Both the position numbers and the translations under genes were made by a program. From an uncultured Pelagibacteraceae bacterium (GTDB lineage: Bacteria > Pseudomonadota > Alphaproteobacteria > Pelagibacterales > Pelagibacteraceae), in contig CACKZV010000002.1 in NCBI GenBank assembly GCA_902604795.1, positions 1-64,000 of the forward strand: DNA of 64,000 nucleotides, read 5' to 3'. Shown here piece after piece: positions 41,302 through 52,013 of this stretch. The stretch's first letter is position 1, and each line of letters starts with the position of its first letter. The notes beneath the pieces are model-generated. The model searched no databases. It was not told where the DNA came from and saw nothing but the letters and a program-made list of their open reading frames with translations.

Positions 41302-42461
41302 TATTTTATTGCCTCTACAATTTTTTTTGCAGCATCTGATAAGTCATTTGCAGATATAATTTTTAAACCCGAATTCTGTAATATCTTTTTTCCTTCTTCA
41401 AAGTTAGTTCCTGCTAATCTTACTACTAACGGAACTTCAATTTTAATTTCTTTTGCTGCATCTACAACACCTTGCGCAAGTACATCACATCTCATAATTC
41501 CACCAAAAATATTTATCAATATTCCTTTAACATTTTTATCTGATAAAATAATTTTGAATGCAGCAGAAACTTTTTCTTTTGATGCCCCACCTCCTACATC
41601 TAAAAAATTTGCAGGCTCTTCACCATAAAGCTTTATGATATCCATTGTAGCCATTGCTAATCCTGCACCGTTTACCATACATCCTATACTTCCATCTAAT
41701 TTTATATATGCCAAGTCATGTTTGCTTGCTTCAATTTCAGTGGCTTCTTCCTCATTATAGTCTCTTAATTCTTGAATCTCAGGATGTTTAAATAATGCAT
41801 TTTCATCAAATGTCATTTTTGCATCAAGACAAACCACTTTATTTTCTTTCGTTAAAATAAGTGGGTTAATTTCTACTAAATTTGCATCATTTTCTATAAA
41901 CAATTTATAAATTGCTTTTATTAAACTTATAGCTTCTGAACCAGAGTTATCATCTAATTCAAAAACCTTAATAATTTTCTTACAATCAACCTCAGAAATT
42001 TCTTGGTTAAAATCGACTTTAGTTGTTAAAATTTTTTCAGGTGTATTTTGGGCAACTTCTTCAATGTTCATTCCTCCTTGATCACTTGAAATAAATGCAA
42101 TTTTTGAACTTCCTCTATCAACTAGACAAGAAAGATAAAATTCTTTACTAATATTAGATACCTCCTCAACATATAGTCTTTTTACTTCTCTACCTAAGGG
42201 TCCTGTTTGATGAGTAATTAGGTTTTTGCCAAGCAAAATATTTGCTTCTTTTTCTAAATTTTCTAAATTATCAACAATTTTTACTCCGCCAGCCATACCT
42301 CTTCCACCAGCATGAATTTGGGCTTTGAGAACATACTTATCAGTTTTCAATTCTTTAGTTTTTTGCAAAAGATCAGATACATTAAATGCAAATACTCCCT
42401 CGGGTACATTCGCTCCATACTTTTTTAGAATTTGTTTTGCTTGGTGCTCGTGTATATTCAT
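41301..42461 (-). CDS. sucC: Succinyl-CoA synthetase beta subunit
   Basis: 386 residues. ATP-grasp N-terminus ([31 protein letters not shown]), EINPL near residue 200 and the C-terminal CoA-ligase domain ([10 protein letters not shown]). It provides nucleotide specificity in the SucCD complex. It directly abuts mdh. Confidence 0.98.
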   Translation of the reverse strand: MNIHEHQAKQILKKYGANVPEGVFAFNVSDLLQKTKELKTDKYVLKAQIHAGGRGMAGGVKIVDNLENLEKEANILLGKNLITHQTGPLGREVKRLYVEEVSNISKEFYLSCLVDRGSSKIAFISSDQGGMNIEEVAQNTPEKILTTKVDFNQEISEVDCKKIIKVFELDDNSGSEAISLIKAIYKLFIENDANLVEINPLILTKENKVVCLDAKMTFDENALFKHPEIQELRDYNEEEATEIEASKHDLAYIKLDGSIGCMVNGAGLAMATMDIIKLYGEEPANFLDVGGGASKEKVSAAFKIILSDKNVKGILINIFGGIMRCDVLAQGVVDAAKEIKIEVPLVVRLAGTNFEEGKKILQNSGLKIISANDLSDAAKKIVEAIK

Positions 42462-43430
<969 letters not shown>

Positions 43431-44924
43431 TTATTTCATTGTTGGCATGATAAACTCAGGATTAGATCTAATTCCTGATGGCCATCTGGAGGTAATTGTT
43501 TTTAATTTAGTATAAAATTTTACTCCTTCCATACCATGTGTTCCACTATCTCCAAATAAAGACCTCTTCCATCCTCCAAAACTATGAAAAGCCATTGGAA
43601 CTGGTATTGGAACATTTATTCCTACCATTCCAACTTGGATTTTACTTGCAAAAGTTCTTCCCGCATCTCCATCTCTAGTATAAATGCTAACTCCATTTCC
43701 ATATTCGTGCTCATTAATCATTTTTGTAGCCTCTTCAAATGTTTTTACCCTAACCACAGATAAAACTGGTCCGAATATTTCCTCTTTATAAATTCTCATA
43801 TCAGTAGTCACATGATCAAAAAGACACCCACCAATATAAAAACCATTTTCATAGCCCTGCAATTTCAAATTTCTTCCATCAAGAACAAGTTTTGCTCCTT
43901 CTTTAACTCCTAGATCTACATAGCTTTTTACTTTTTCCAAATGTTCTTTGGTTACTAAAGGGCCCATCTCGGATGATTTATCCATACCAGGTCCAATTTT
44001 TAATGCTTCAGCTTTTTTTGATAGTCTTGATACTAACTCATCACCTACATCACCGACAGCTACTGCTACTGACTGCGCCATACATCTTTCTCCAGCTGAA
44101 CCATATGCAGCACCCATTAAACCATTTACGGCACCATCTAAATCACAATCTGGCATTACAACTAAATGATTTTTTGCTCCACCTAATGCTTGAACTCTTT
44201 TTTCATTTTTAGCTGCATTTTCATAAATGTACTTAGCAATAGGAGTTGATCCAACAAAACTTACAGATTTAATATTTTGGTTTGTTAATATCGCATCAAC
44301 AACCTCTTTATCACCATTTACAACATTAAAAACTCCCTCAGGAAGACCAGCTTCGTGAAGCAGTTCTGCCAATTTCATCGGACATGAGGGATCTTTTTCT
44401 GATGGTTTTAAAATAAAACTATTACCACATGCTATAGCTAATGGAAACATCCACATAGGTACCATTGCTGGAAAATTAAATGGGGTTATGCCAGCTGAAA
44501 CTCCCAAAGGCTGTCGCATTGAATAACTATCAACGTTTGTTCCAACATTTTCAGAAAACTCTCCTTTAAGCAAGTGTGGAATTCCACATGCAAACTCTAC
44601 AACTTCTAATCCTCTTATTAATGATCCCTTAGCATCCTCATAAACTTTTCCATGTTCTGAGACTATTAGTTTTGCCAGTTCATCAAAATTTTTCTCTATA
44701 AGCTCTTTGAATTTAAACATTATTCTTGCTCTTTGAAGTGGAGGGTTTAATGACCAAGTCTCAAAAGCTTTTTGTGCAATTTCTACTGCACCATCTAAAT
44801 CTGCTTTTGAGGCTAAAATAACCTCAGACTCTTGTTCCCCGGTAGCAGGGTTAAAGATTTTTCCTTTTCTCTCTGAATTACCTGATATTACTTTTCCACC
44901 AACAAAATGTTTGATTAAATTCAT
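43431..44924 (-). CDS. mmsA: CoA-acylating methylmalonate-semialdehyde dehydrogenase
   Basis: 497 residues, aldehyde-dehydrogenase superfamily. MmsA hallmarks are the N-terminal NLIKHFVGGK, TPFNFPAMVPMWMFP, the catalytic cysteine in GSAGERCMA and VPIPVPMAFHSFGGWK. It converts methylmalonate or malonate semialdehyde to propionyl-CoA or acetyl-CoA with NAD and CoA (valine, inositol, beta-alanine or 3-hydroxypropionate breakdown). Its place between sdhB and mdh is unusual and suggests co-regulation with the TCA cycle. Confidence 0.94.
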   Translation of the reverse strand: MNLIKHFVGGKVISGNSERKGKIFNPATGEQESEVILASKADLDGAVEIAQKAFETWSLNPPLQRARIMFKFKELIEKNFDELAKLIVSEHGKVYEDAKGSLIRGLEVVEFACGIPHLLKGEFSENVGTNVDSYSMRQPLGVSAGITPFNFPAMVPMWMFPLAIACGNSFILKPSEKDPSCPMKLAELLHEAGLPEGVFNVVNGDKEVVDAILTNQNIKSVSFVGSTPIAKYIYENAAKNEKRVQALGGAKNHLVVMPDCDLDGAVNGLMGAAYGSAGERCMAQSVAVAVGDVGDELVSRLSKKAEALKIGPGMDKSSEMGPLVTKEHLEKVKSYVDLGVKEGAKLVLDGRNLKLQGYENGFYIGGCLFDHVTTDMRIYKEEIFGPVLSVVRVKTFEEATKMINEHEYGNGVSIYTRDGDAGRTFASKIQVGMVGINVPIPVPMAFHSFGGWKRSLFGDSGTHGMEGVKFYTKLKTITSRWPSGIRSNPEFIMPTMK

Positions 44925-44948
44925 GATTGAAATTATTTAATTAAGTAA

Positions 44949-45719
44949 TCAAGCTGTTGCAAGCATTTTCTTTATCTCTGCAATAGCTTTTGCAGGATTT
45001 AAGCCCTTGGGACAAGCATTTGTACAATTCAAGATAGTATGACATCTGTAAAGTTTAAGTTCATCAGCAACTTTTTTAAGTCTTTCTTTTCTATCTTCAT
45101 CTCTACTATCAATTATCCATCTATAAGCCTGAAGTAAAACAGCTGGACCTAAATACTTTTCACCGTTCCACCAATAACTCGGGCAAGACGTTGAACAACA
45201 CGCACACATTATACATTCATACAATCCATCTAATTTTGCTCTGTCATCTTTAGATTGAATATTTTCTTTATCATTTACTTTTGAGGTTTTTAACCAAGGT
45301 TCAACGGACTCGTATTGTTTATAAAGAGTACTTAAGTCTCCAATTAAATCTTTCAAAACTTTTAAATGTGGTAATGGATAAATATCGATGTCTCCATTTA
45401 ATTCAGAATGAGATTTGGTACACGCTAGACCATTCTTTCCATTCATATTCATTGCACATGACCCACATACTCCATGAGCGCAAGATCTTCTATAAGCAAT
45501 AGACGGATCTATTTCATTTTTAATTTTGTTTAAAACATCAAGCACTTTAGATGAACAATTATCCATATCAACTTCATAGGTATCAAGTCTTGGATTTTCA
45601 TTTGTAGATGGATCCCATCTATAAACATTTACTTTTCTAATATTTTTTGAGCCTGTTTTATCTTTGTAGTATTGACCTTTTTCTACCTTTGAGTTTGCAG
45701 GTAAATTTAATTGAACCAT
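44949..45719 (-). CDS. sdhB: Succinate dehydrogenase iron-sulfur subunit
   Basis: 256 residues. The [2Fe-2S] cysteines are in [15 protein letters not shown] and the following LACT; the [4Fe-4S]/[3Fe-4S] cysteines are in [12 protein letters not shown] and [14 protein letters not shown]. It passes electrons from the flavoprotein to quinone at the membrane. The start overlaps the sdhA stop by one base. Confidence 0.98.
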   Translation of the reverse strand: MVQLNLPANSKVEKGQYYKDKTGSKNIRKVNVYRWDPSTNENPRLDTYEVDMDNCSSKVLDVLNKIKNEIDPSIAYRRSCAHGVCGSCAMNMNGKNGLACTKSHSELNGDIDIYPLPHLKVLKDLIGDLSTLYKQYESVEPWLKTSKVNDKENIQSKDDRAKLDGLYECIMCACCSTSCPSYWWNGEKYLGPAVLLQAYRWIIDSRDEDRKERLKKVADELKLYRCHTILNCTNACPKGLNPAKAIAEIKKMLATA

Positions 45720-47494
45720 TAATATACTCTTTCCTGTGGAGGAAAATATTGTACATCATTTGTAAGTGTTGATCTATGAACAGGTCTGTAATTAATTTTA
45801 GTTTTTGAACCATTACACCAAGACAGAGTATGTTGCATATAGTTCTCATCGTCTCTCTTTGGAAAATCTTCTCTTGCATGGGCTCCTCTGCTTTCTTTTC
45901 TATGATACGCAGAATCCATTGTAGTTATTGCTTGTCTTATTAAGTTATCAAATTCTAGAGTTTCAACTAAATCTGTGTTGAATATTAATGATTTATCTTT
46001 TACAGAAAGAGAGTCCATTCCATCATAAGGTCTTCTAATTTCATCAACGCCTTCTTTTAATGTTTTTTCAGTTCTAAATACAGCACACTTTGATTGCATT
46101 GTCTTTTGCATTGAAAGTCTTAGTTCAGATGTTGGATTTGAGCCTTCTGAGTTTCTTAATTTATCAAATCTATCTAAACATCTATCCGTTTCATTTTTAT
46201 CAATTTCTTCATGCTTCATTCCGGGTTTTACTAACTCTGCTGCTCTTTTCGCTGCAGCTCTTCCAAAAACTACTAAATCTATTAATGAATTTGAACCTAA
46301 TCTATTTGCACCGTGAACAGAAACACATGCTGCTTCGCCAATAGCCATTAACCCGGGTACAGTTTTTTCAGATCCATTTAATGTAAGAACCTCTGCTTTA
46401 TAATTTGTTGGTATTCCACCCATATTATAATGCACTGTGGGTACTACTGGTATAGGCTCCTTGGTTACATCTACGTTTGCAAATAATTTAGATGCTTCTG
46501 ATATTCCTGGAAGCCTCTCATCTATAACTTTTGGGTCCAAATGATCAATATGAAGATGAACGTGATCTTGTTCTTTTCCTATACCTCTGCCTTCGTTAAT
46601 TTCTACTGCAATTGATCTACTCACTACATCTCTAGATGCTAAATCTTTTGCTTTAGGAGCATAACGCTCCATAAATCTTTCTCCTTTTGAATTTACTAGA
46701 TAACCACCTTCTCCTCTTACACCCTCTGAAATTAATGTTCCATGACCATAAATACCTGTTGGATGAAATTGTACAAATTCCATATCTTGTAATGGTAATC
46801 CAGCTCTTAAAGCCATAGCATTTCCATCTCCAGTACACGTATGAGCTGAAGTAGCTGAGTAATACACTTTTCCATAACCACCTGTTGCTATAATTGTTGT
46901 ATGGGACTTAAATCTGTGAATTGTTCCATCATTAAGGTTCCAAGCAATTATACCTTTGCATGCTCCATCTTTCATTATCAAATCAAGTGCGAAGTATTCT
47001 ATAAAAAATTCGGTATTATGTTTTAAAGCTTGTCCATACAATGTGTGAAGTATTGCATGTCCAGTTCTATCTGCTGCTGCACAAGTTCTTTGCACAGTCT
47101 CATTTCCATAGTTTTTTGTCATACCACCAAAAGGTCTTTGATAAATTTTGCCATCATCTGTTCTGCTAAATGGAACTCCATACTTTTCTAATTCTAGAAC
47201 AGCAGCTGGCGCTTCCTTACATAAATATTCTATAGAGTCCTGGTCTCCTAACCAATCAGCACCTTTAACAGTGTCGTACATATGCCATCTCCAATCATCT
47301 TCACCCATATTTCCGAGTGCTGCTGAAATACCACCTTGTGCTGCGGAGGTGTGGCTTCTGGTTGGGAACACTTTAGAGACACATGCAGTTTTTAATCCCG
47401 CTTCACTTAATCCTACGGCTGCTCTTAGCCCAGAACCACCTGCACCTAGAACAACAACATCATATTCATGATCAATAATTTTGTATTCACTCAT
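45719..47494 (-). CDS. sdhA: Succinate dehydrogenase flavoprotein subunit
   Basis: 591 residues. FAD Rossmann motif [12 protein letters not shown], covalent-FAD histidine in [10 protein letters not shown] (about residue 47), and the active-site region with HPTGIYGHG and R286-type REE replaced by a normal [11 protein letters not shown]. It oxidises succinate to fumarate. It follows sdhD by two bases. Confidence 0.98.
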   Translation of the reverse strand: MSEYKIIDHEYDVVVLGAGGSGLRAAVGLSEAGLKTACVSKVFPTRSHTSAAQGGISAALGNMGEDDWRWHMYDTVKGADWLGDQDSIEYLCKEAPAAVLELEKYGVPFSRTDDGKIYQRPFGGMTKNYGNETVQRTCAAADRTGHAILHTLYGQALKHNTEFFIEYFALDLIMKDGACKGIIAWNLNDGTIHRFKSHTTIIATGGYGKVYYSATSAHTCTGDGNAMALRAGLPLQDMEFVQFHPTGIYGHGTLISEGVRGEGGYLVNSKGERFMERYAPKAKDLASRDVVSRSIAVEINEGRGIGKEQDHVHLHIDHLDPKVIDERLPGISEASKLFANVDVTKEPIPVVPTVHYNMGGIPTNYKAEVLTLNGSEKTVPGLMAIGEAACVSVHGANRLGSNSLIDLVVFGRAAAKRAAELVKPGMKHEEIDKNETDRCLDRFDKLRNSEGSNPTSELRLSMQKTMQSKCAVFRTEKTLKEGVDEIRRPYDGMDSLSVKDKSLIFNTDLVETLEFDNLIRQAITTMDSAYHRKESRGAHAREDFPKRDDENYMQHTLSWCNGSKTKINYRPVHRSTLTNDVQYFPPQERVY

Positions 47495-47496
47495 AA

Positions 47497-47820
47497 CTAT
47501 AAACTAAATATTAAGATAATGATTAATAATGGAAATACTATAGCAAAGATATTTAAAGATTTATTTGCGGCATTTTTGATTTTTTGATCTTCGATATAGT
47601 CCTCAAAAACCTCACTAATACTTAGTGCAGAGAAAAAATATGCAAAAATCAAAAAAAGACTTAACAAAAACTTTGAAGGTTGAGAAGACACAAACAGTAA
47701 TACCTGCTCAAAGCCTTTGTCGTAAATAGAAGCTAGATTAATCGCAAACCATAGCATTAATGGCACTAATATTGCTGAACTTACTTTTAAGAATAACCAT
47801 TTTTTTGTAACTGATCCCAT
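47497..47820 (-). CDS. sdhD: Succinate dehydrogenase membrane anchor SdhD without the usual haem-ligand histidine
   Basis: 107 residues, three membrane segments, at the standard SdhD position between sdhC and sdhA. The quinone-site Asp-Tyr is kept in FEDYIED (D74, Y75). In E. coli the haem-b ligand His71 sits 11 residues before that Asp; here the position is Phe63, and the whole protein contains no histidine. The anchor may bind haem through SdhC alone or not at all. The start overlaps the sdhC stop by one base. Confidence 0.88.
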   Translation of the reverse strand: MGSVTKKWLFLKVSSAILVPLMLWFAINLASIYDKGFEQVLLFVSSQPSKFLLSLFLIFAYFFSALSISEVFEDYIEDQKIKNAANKSLNIFAIVFPLLIIILIFSL

Positions 47821-48203
47821 TAAATTAAAACTCTTCCAACAATAAAGATTATTACAGTAAGTGGAAATGATCCGATTAGCACAATTAATCCTGTTATTTT
47901 TGTAGTTTTTTGCTCAAAACCATAACCTAAATCCATAAACAAATGTCTTATTTCACTAAGCATTTGAAATGAAAAAGACCAAATAATTCCAAGACAAAAA
48001 AATTTGCCTAAAAAAGATGATAAGAACAAATTAATATTCTGATAACTCTGTTCACCCAATAATAAAGAGGCTATCCATATACCTATTAAAGTTATAGTGA
48101 AAAAGTTTATTATACCAGTTATTCTGTGTGAAATTGAAACCAGTGAGGAAATGTGCCAATTATAAATTTGTATATGTGGCGATATTGGATTTTTATTTTC
48201 CAT
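47820..48203 (-). CDS. sdhC: Succinate dehydrogenase cytochrome b556 subunit
   Basis: 127 residues, three membrane segments. SISHRITG (about 23-30) is the conserved quinone-site motif and EIRHLFMDLGYGFE contains the haem ligand His87. It anchors SdhAB with SdhD. The 11-bp overlap with the upstream asd leaves no own promoter gap, so sdh is probably read through from asd or from a promoter inside it. Confidence 0.94.
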   Translation of the reverse strand: MENKNPISPHIQIYNWHISSLVSISHRITGIINFFTITLIGIWIASLLLGEQSYQNINLFLSSFLGKFFCLGIIWSFSFQMLSEIRHLFMDLGYGFEQKTTKITGLIVLIGSFPLTVIIFIVGRVLI

Positions 48204-49203
48204 AAAAATCTTTTTCTACTAAAGCCTCAGCAATTTCAACTGCATTAAGTGCAGCACCTTTTAATAAGTTATCAGACACAACCCACAAATTAATTGAATT
48301 TGGTTGAGAAGAGTCCTCACGAATTCTTGATATGAATGTTTCAAATTTGTCTTCGGCTTCAACAGGCGTAATGTATCCTCCATCTTTTTGCTCATCAACT
48401 ACCTTGCATCCTGGTGATGATGATAAGACATTTCTTATTTCTTCTAAGTCATGTTTTTTGTTAAATTCAACATTCACACTTATGGAGTGAGAAACAAGAA
48501 CAGGGATTCTTACACAAGTAGATGTTATATTAATTTTACTATCTAAAATTTTTTTTACCTCATCATGATTTTTTTGCTCTTCTTTTGTGCTTCCATTTTC
48601 AAGAAAACTATCAATATGTGGTATAGCATTAAAAGCAATTTGCTTAGTAAAATTTTTTGACTCAACATCTTTATTTTCCAAGACTTCTTTAGTTTGGGAT
48701 ATAAGTTCATCCATTCCTGCCTTACCTGCTCCTGATACAGATTGATAAGTTGATGCAACTATTCTTTTTACATTATACAAATCATGTAATGGTTTGAGAG
48801 CTACAACTATTGGTATTACTGAACAATTGGCATTTGCTATAATATTCTTATTTTTAAATTTAGGTAATTCTTTGGAATTTACCTCTGGAACAATTAAAGG
48901 AATTTCTGGATCTTTTCTAAAGAATTTTGAATTATCTATTACAATTGTTTTTTCTGCTGCGATCGGTGCCCATTTTTCAGCAATAGAAGAACCAGCTGCA
49001 AAAAAAGCAATTTTTACTTTTGAGAAATCAAATTGTTCTAAATTACTAACAGTATGCTCTTTTCCTAAAAAATTAATTTTTTTTCCTTCACTATTTGGAG
49101 ACGCAACTAAGTACGCCTCTGTTATTGGAAAATTCTTTTTTTCCAAAACTTCTATTAATTTTCGACCTACGTTTCCTGTCGCTCCTACTATTGCTATATT
49201 CAT
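48193..49203 (-). CDS. asd: Aspartate-semialdehyde dehydrogenase
   Basis: 336 residues. NADP motif VGATGNVGRKL at 5-15, catalytic cysteine in NANCSVIP at ~126 and the later RIPVLVSHS with the active-site His. It makes aspartate semialdehyde, the branch point to lysine/DAP, threonine and methionine. It lies between dmdA and sdhC. In this window it links functionally to dapF (DAP) and metX (methionine). Confidence 0.97.
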   Translation of the reverse strand: MNIAIVGATGNVGRKLIEVLEKKNFPITEAYLVASPNSEGKKINFLGKEHTVSNLEQFDFSKVKIAFFAAGSSIAEKWAPIAAEKTIVIDNSKFFRKDPEIPLIVPEVNSKELPKFKNKNIIANANCSVIPIVVALKPLHDLYNVKRIVASTYQSVSGAGKAGMDELISQTKEVLENKDVESKNFTKQIAFNAIPHIDSFLENGSTKEEQKNHDEVKKILDSKINITSTCVRIPVLVSHSISVNVEFNKKHDLEEIRNVLSSSPGCKVVDEQKDGGYITPVEAEDKFETFISRIREDSSQPNSINLWVVSDNLLKGAALNAVEIAEALVEKDFYGK

Positions 49204-49222
49204 GATATTTTAAAGTTTTATA

Positions 49223-50332
49223 CTAAATGAAAGGTAAATCACAAACTTTTCCATCAAAATCAGAGCCATTTATATTGATTTTAAAGGATTTCGAATTCTC
49301 AAAGTGTGGTTTGTTAATCATTGCAATCCCAATGACTTGTTTAAAAGTTGGATTGTAACAACCAGATCTTAATTCTCCAATTATATTATTATCTTCATCT
49401 ACTAGATCCATTGAGCCATTAACACTTATTTCCTTGGCATCAATTTTTACTCCCATAAGTTTTTTTTTAATTCCTTCATCTTTAATTTTTTTTAGTTTTT
49501 CTTTACCTAAGAAATCAACATCACTATCTATATTAACATACTTGTCAAAACCACACTCATATGGATTATCTCCATTGTCCATATCGTTACCATGGGAAAG
49601 TAAACCACTCTCAATACGTTCGATAAGGTTTGGTCCACCTGGTCTAATATTGAATTCCTTTCCAATTTCAAAAAGATGATCGTATAGTTTTAAACCTGAC
49701 TCGTTGTGTTCCATATAAATTTCATAGCCACCTTGTTTAGACCATCCAGACTTTGCAATAAGGTGTTTATCGCCACCAAATTCAAAATAATCAAAACCAA
49801 AAAATTTTAAATTTACAATTTTTTCTCCAAAAACTTTTTCCATTAATTGAAATGATTTTGGTCCTTGAACTGCCATTATATCAACATCAGGTTCAGAAAT
49901 TTTTACATCAAATTTGTTTCCAATCGCTAATCCTTTGGCAAATAGAATTACATCTGAGTCAGCTAAAGAGACCCACCACCTATTTTCATTTAATCTTAGA
50001 ACTACAGGATCATTAATTAAACCTGCATTGTCATCAATGATTGGGCAGTAATAACATCTTCCATCTTTGGATTTTGATAAATCTCTGCAAGTCATCAATT
50101 GAACCAATTTTGCTGAGTCTTTACCAGAAATTTCAACTTGTCTTTCAGCAGCAACATCCCATATCTGAACATGCTCTTTCAAGTGATGATAAGCATCTTC
50201 TACAGAACCAAATGCAGCTGGCAGCAACATATGATTATATATAGTATAAGCAGTTACACCTTGTTTTTCAATTCTAGAGGTGTACGGTGTACCTCTAAGC
50301 CTTCTTGATTTTGCTATTAAAAAAGTTTTCAT
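49223..50332 (-). CDS. dmdA: Dimethylsulfoniopropionate demethylase
   Basis: 369 residues, the length of the structurally studied Pelagibacter enzyme. It is GcvT-like (tetrahydrofolate-binding aminomethyltransferase fold), but the N-terminal [29 protein letters not shown] and [14 protein letters not shown] follow DmdA rather than glycine-cleavage T protein. It moves a methyl group from DMSP to tetrahydrofolate, giving methylmercaptopropionate. The next two steps (DmdB, DmdC) are encoded directly upstream in the same transcription direction, which makes the call firm. Confidence 0.95.
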   Translation of the reverse strand: MKTFLIAKSRRLRGTPYTSRIEKQGVTAYTIYNHMLLPAAFGSVEDAYHHLKEHVQIWDVAAERQVEISGKDSAKLVQLMTCRDLSKSKDGRCYYCPIIDDNAGLINDPVVLRLNENRWWVSLADSDVILFAKGLAIGNKFDVKISEPDVDIMAVQGPKSFQLMEKVFGEKIVNLKFFGFDYFEFGGDKHLIAKSGWSKQGGYEIYMEHNESGLKLYDHLFEIGKEFNIRPGGPNLIERIESGLLSHGNDMDNGDNPYECGFDKYVNIDSDVDFLGKEKLKKIKDEGIKKKLMGVKIDAKEISVNGSMDLVDEDNNIIGELRSGCYNPTFKQVIGIAMINKPHFENSKSFKININGSDFDGKVCDLPFI

Positions 50333-50375
50333 TTTTTTTTGAGCATTACTGCCATCTTATTTGATTTTTGTAAAG

Positions 50376-50390
50376 AAACTATATTAGTTT
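50376..50390. promoter_or_regulatory. 15-bp inverted repeat between dmdB and dmdA
   Basis: AAACTA-TAT-TAGTTT overlaps the dmdB stop codon (50384-50386) in the 51-bp gap before dmdA. It is the only sizeable gap in the dmd cluster. It may be a regulator site or a weak mRNA hairpin. No T-run follows it, so a terminator is unlikely. Confidence 0.3.
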
Positions 50391-52012
50391 AATTCCTTAG
50401 CTTGTTTTCTCAGTTCGAACTTTTGAATCTTTCCAGTGGATGTCTTTGGTAGCGGAGTAAACACAACCTTCTTAGGAAGTTTAAATCCAGCAAGAGTTTC
50501 TCGACAAAATTTAATAATTTCTTCCTCTGAACTTGATTTTCCTTCGATTAATTCAACAAAAGCACAAGGTGTTTCACCCCATTTTTCATCTGGTTTTGCT
50601 ACAACAGCTGCCAGTGATACAGCAGGATGTTTTGAAATTGTATTTTCAATTTCGATAGATGAAATATTTTCTCCTCCTGAAATTATAATATCTTTTGATC
50701 GGTCTTGTATTTTTATGTAACCACTTGGATGAGTTACAGCTAAGTCGCCAGAATGAAACCATCCTCCATCCATTGATTTTTCTGTCGCTTCTTTATCTTT
50801 AAAATAACCCTTCATCACCACATTTCCTCTAATCATAATTTCACCCATTGTTTTTCCATCATGAGGAACTGGCTTCATGGTTTCAGGGTCCATTACAATG
50901 ACGCCTTCTGTATTAGGATACCTTACGCCTTGTCTTGCTCTTATTTCGTTTTGGTTATTTTGATCTAATTCATCCCATTCTTGATTCCATGCACACTGCA
51001 AAATATGACCATAGGTTTCTGTAAGACCATATACATGCATTACTTCAAAGCCTAATTTTTGCATTTTTTCAAAAATTATACTAGGAGGAGGAGCACCTGC
51101 TGTTAATACATATACCTTTCTTTTTAATTCCTTTTGCTGATCCTCAGGTGCATTAGCTAACATGTTTAAAACTATTGGTGCTCCACCAAAATGAGTAACT
51201 TCATATTTATCAATTAATTCAAATATCTTTTTTACATCAATATTTCTCAGACAAATTACTCGACCATGAATCATTGACATTGTCCAAGGATAACACCAGC
51301 CATTACAATGAAACATTGGTACTGTGTATAAAAAATTTAACTGATTAGGCATATTCCATGCAACTGCACTTCCTGTTGCCATTAAATATGATCCTCTATG
51401 ATGATAAACAACTCCTTTTGGATTACCAGTTGTTCCAGAAGTATAACCTAATGCTATAGCTTGCCACTCATCTTTTGGCATTTTCCATTTAAAATTTTCA
51501 TCTCCAGAATTTAAAAACTCCTCATATTCCAAAGATCCTATATTTTTTGAATCGGTTAGCTTTGCATCTTTATCATCTATATCAATTATAGTAATTTTTG
51601 AGTTAACTTCTTCTAAAGCTTTTTTCACTACATCATGAAATTGTCTATCTACAATTAGTACCTTCGCTTCGCTGTGATTTAAAATATAACTAATTGTTTT
51701 TGAGTCTAGTCTTGTATTAATAGCATTTATAACTGCTCCAACCATAGGAATGGAATAATGCGCTTCGAATATTTCAGGTGTGTTAAAAGCTAAGACAGAT
51801 ACCGTATCACCTGTTTTAATTCCTAATTTATCTAATGCACTAGCAAACTTAATACATCTTTTGTAAACTTCACTCCAAGTGTATTTCCTACTTTCATAAA
51901 CTACTGCTTCGTAGTTTGGATAAATATCTTTTGCTCTTTCTAGAAATGATAAAGGGGTTAATGGAACATAATTGGCTTCGTTTTTATCCAAATTTGTTTC
52001 ATAAGGGTTCAT
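50384..52012 (-). CDS. dmdB: 3-Methylmercaptopropionyl-CoA ligase
   Basis: 542 residues, AMP-forming acyl-CoA synthetase. The P-loop is YTSGTTGNPKG at ~190-200, the adenylation motif YGLTETYG lies at ~330, GGWFHSGDLA follows, and the C-terminal lysine is in TSTGKIQKFELR. The family alone covers many medium-chain acids. Its place between dmdA and dmdC, the canonical dmd arrangement in SAR11, points to methylmercaptopropionate. It starts one base after the dmdC stop. Confidence 0.9.
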   Translation of the reverse strand: MNPYETNLDKNEANYVPLTPLSFLERAKDIYPNYEAVVYESRKYTWSEVYKRCIKFASALDKLGIKTGDTVSVLAFNTPEIFEAHYSIPMVGAVINAINTRLDSKTISYILNHSEAKVLIVDRQFHDVVKKALEEVNSKITIIDIDDKDAKLTDSKNIGSLEYEEFLNSGDENFKWKMPKDEWQAIALGYTSGTTGNPKGVVYHHRGSYLMATGSAVAWNMPNQLNFLYTVPMFHCNGWCYPWTMSMIHGRVICLRNIDVKKIFELIDKYEVTHFGGAPIVLNMLANAPEDQQKELKRKVYVLTAGAPPPSIIFEKMQKLGFEVMHVYGLTETYGHILQCAWNQEWDELDQNNQNEIRARQGVRYPNTEGVIVMDPETMKPVPHDGKTMGEIMIRGNVVMKGYFKDKEATEKSMDGGWFHSGDLAVTHPSGYIKIQDRSKDIIISGGENISSIEIENTISKHPAVSLAAVVAKPDEKWGETPCAFVELIEGKSSSEEEIIKFCRETLAGFKLPKKVVFTPLPKTSTGKIQKFELRKQAKELN

Positions 52013-52013
52013 T

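Noticed and set aside
45281-47471. Open frames antisense to or out of frame with sdhB and sdhA
   Set aside because: Shadows of strongly conserved genes with no ribosome-binding sites or recognisable products.
49223-50332. Glycine-cleavage T protein (gcvT)
   Set aside because: Same fold, but the N-terminal motifs are those of DmdA, dmdB and dmdC are adjacent, and no gcvH or gcvP is nearby.
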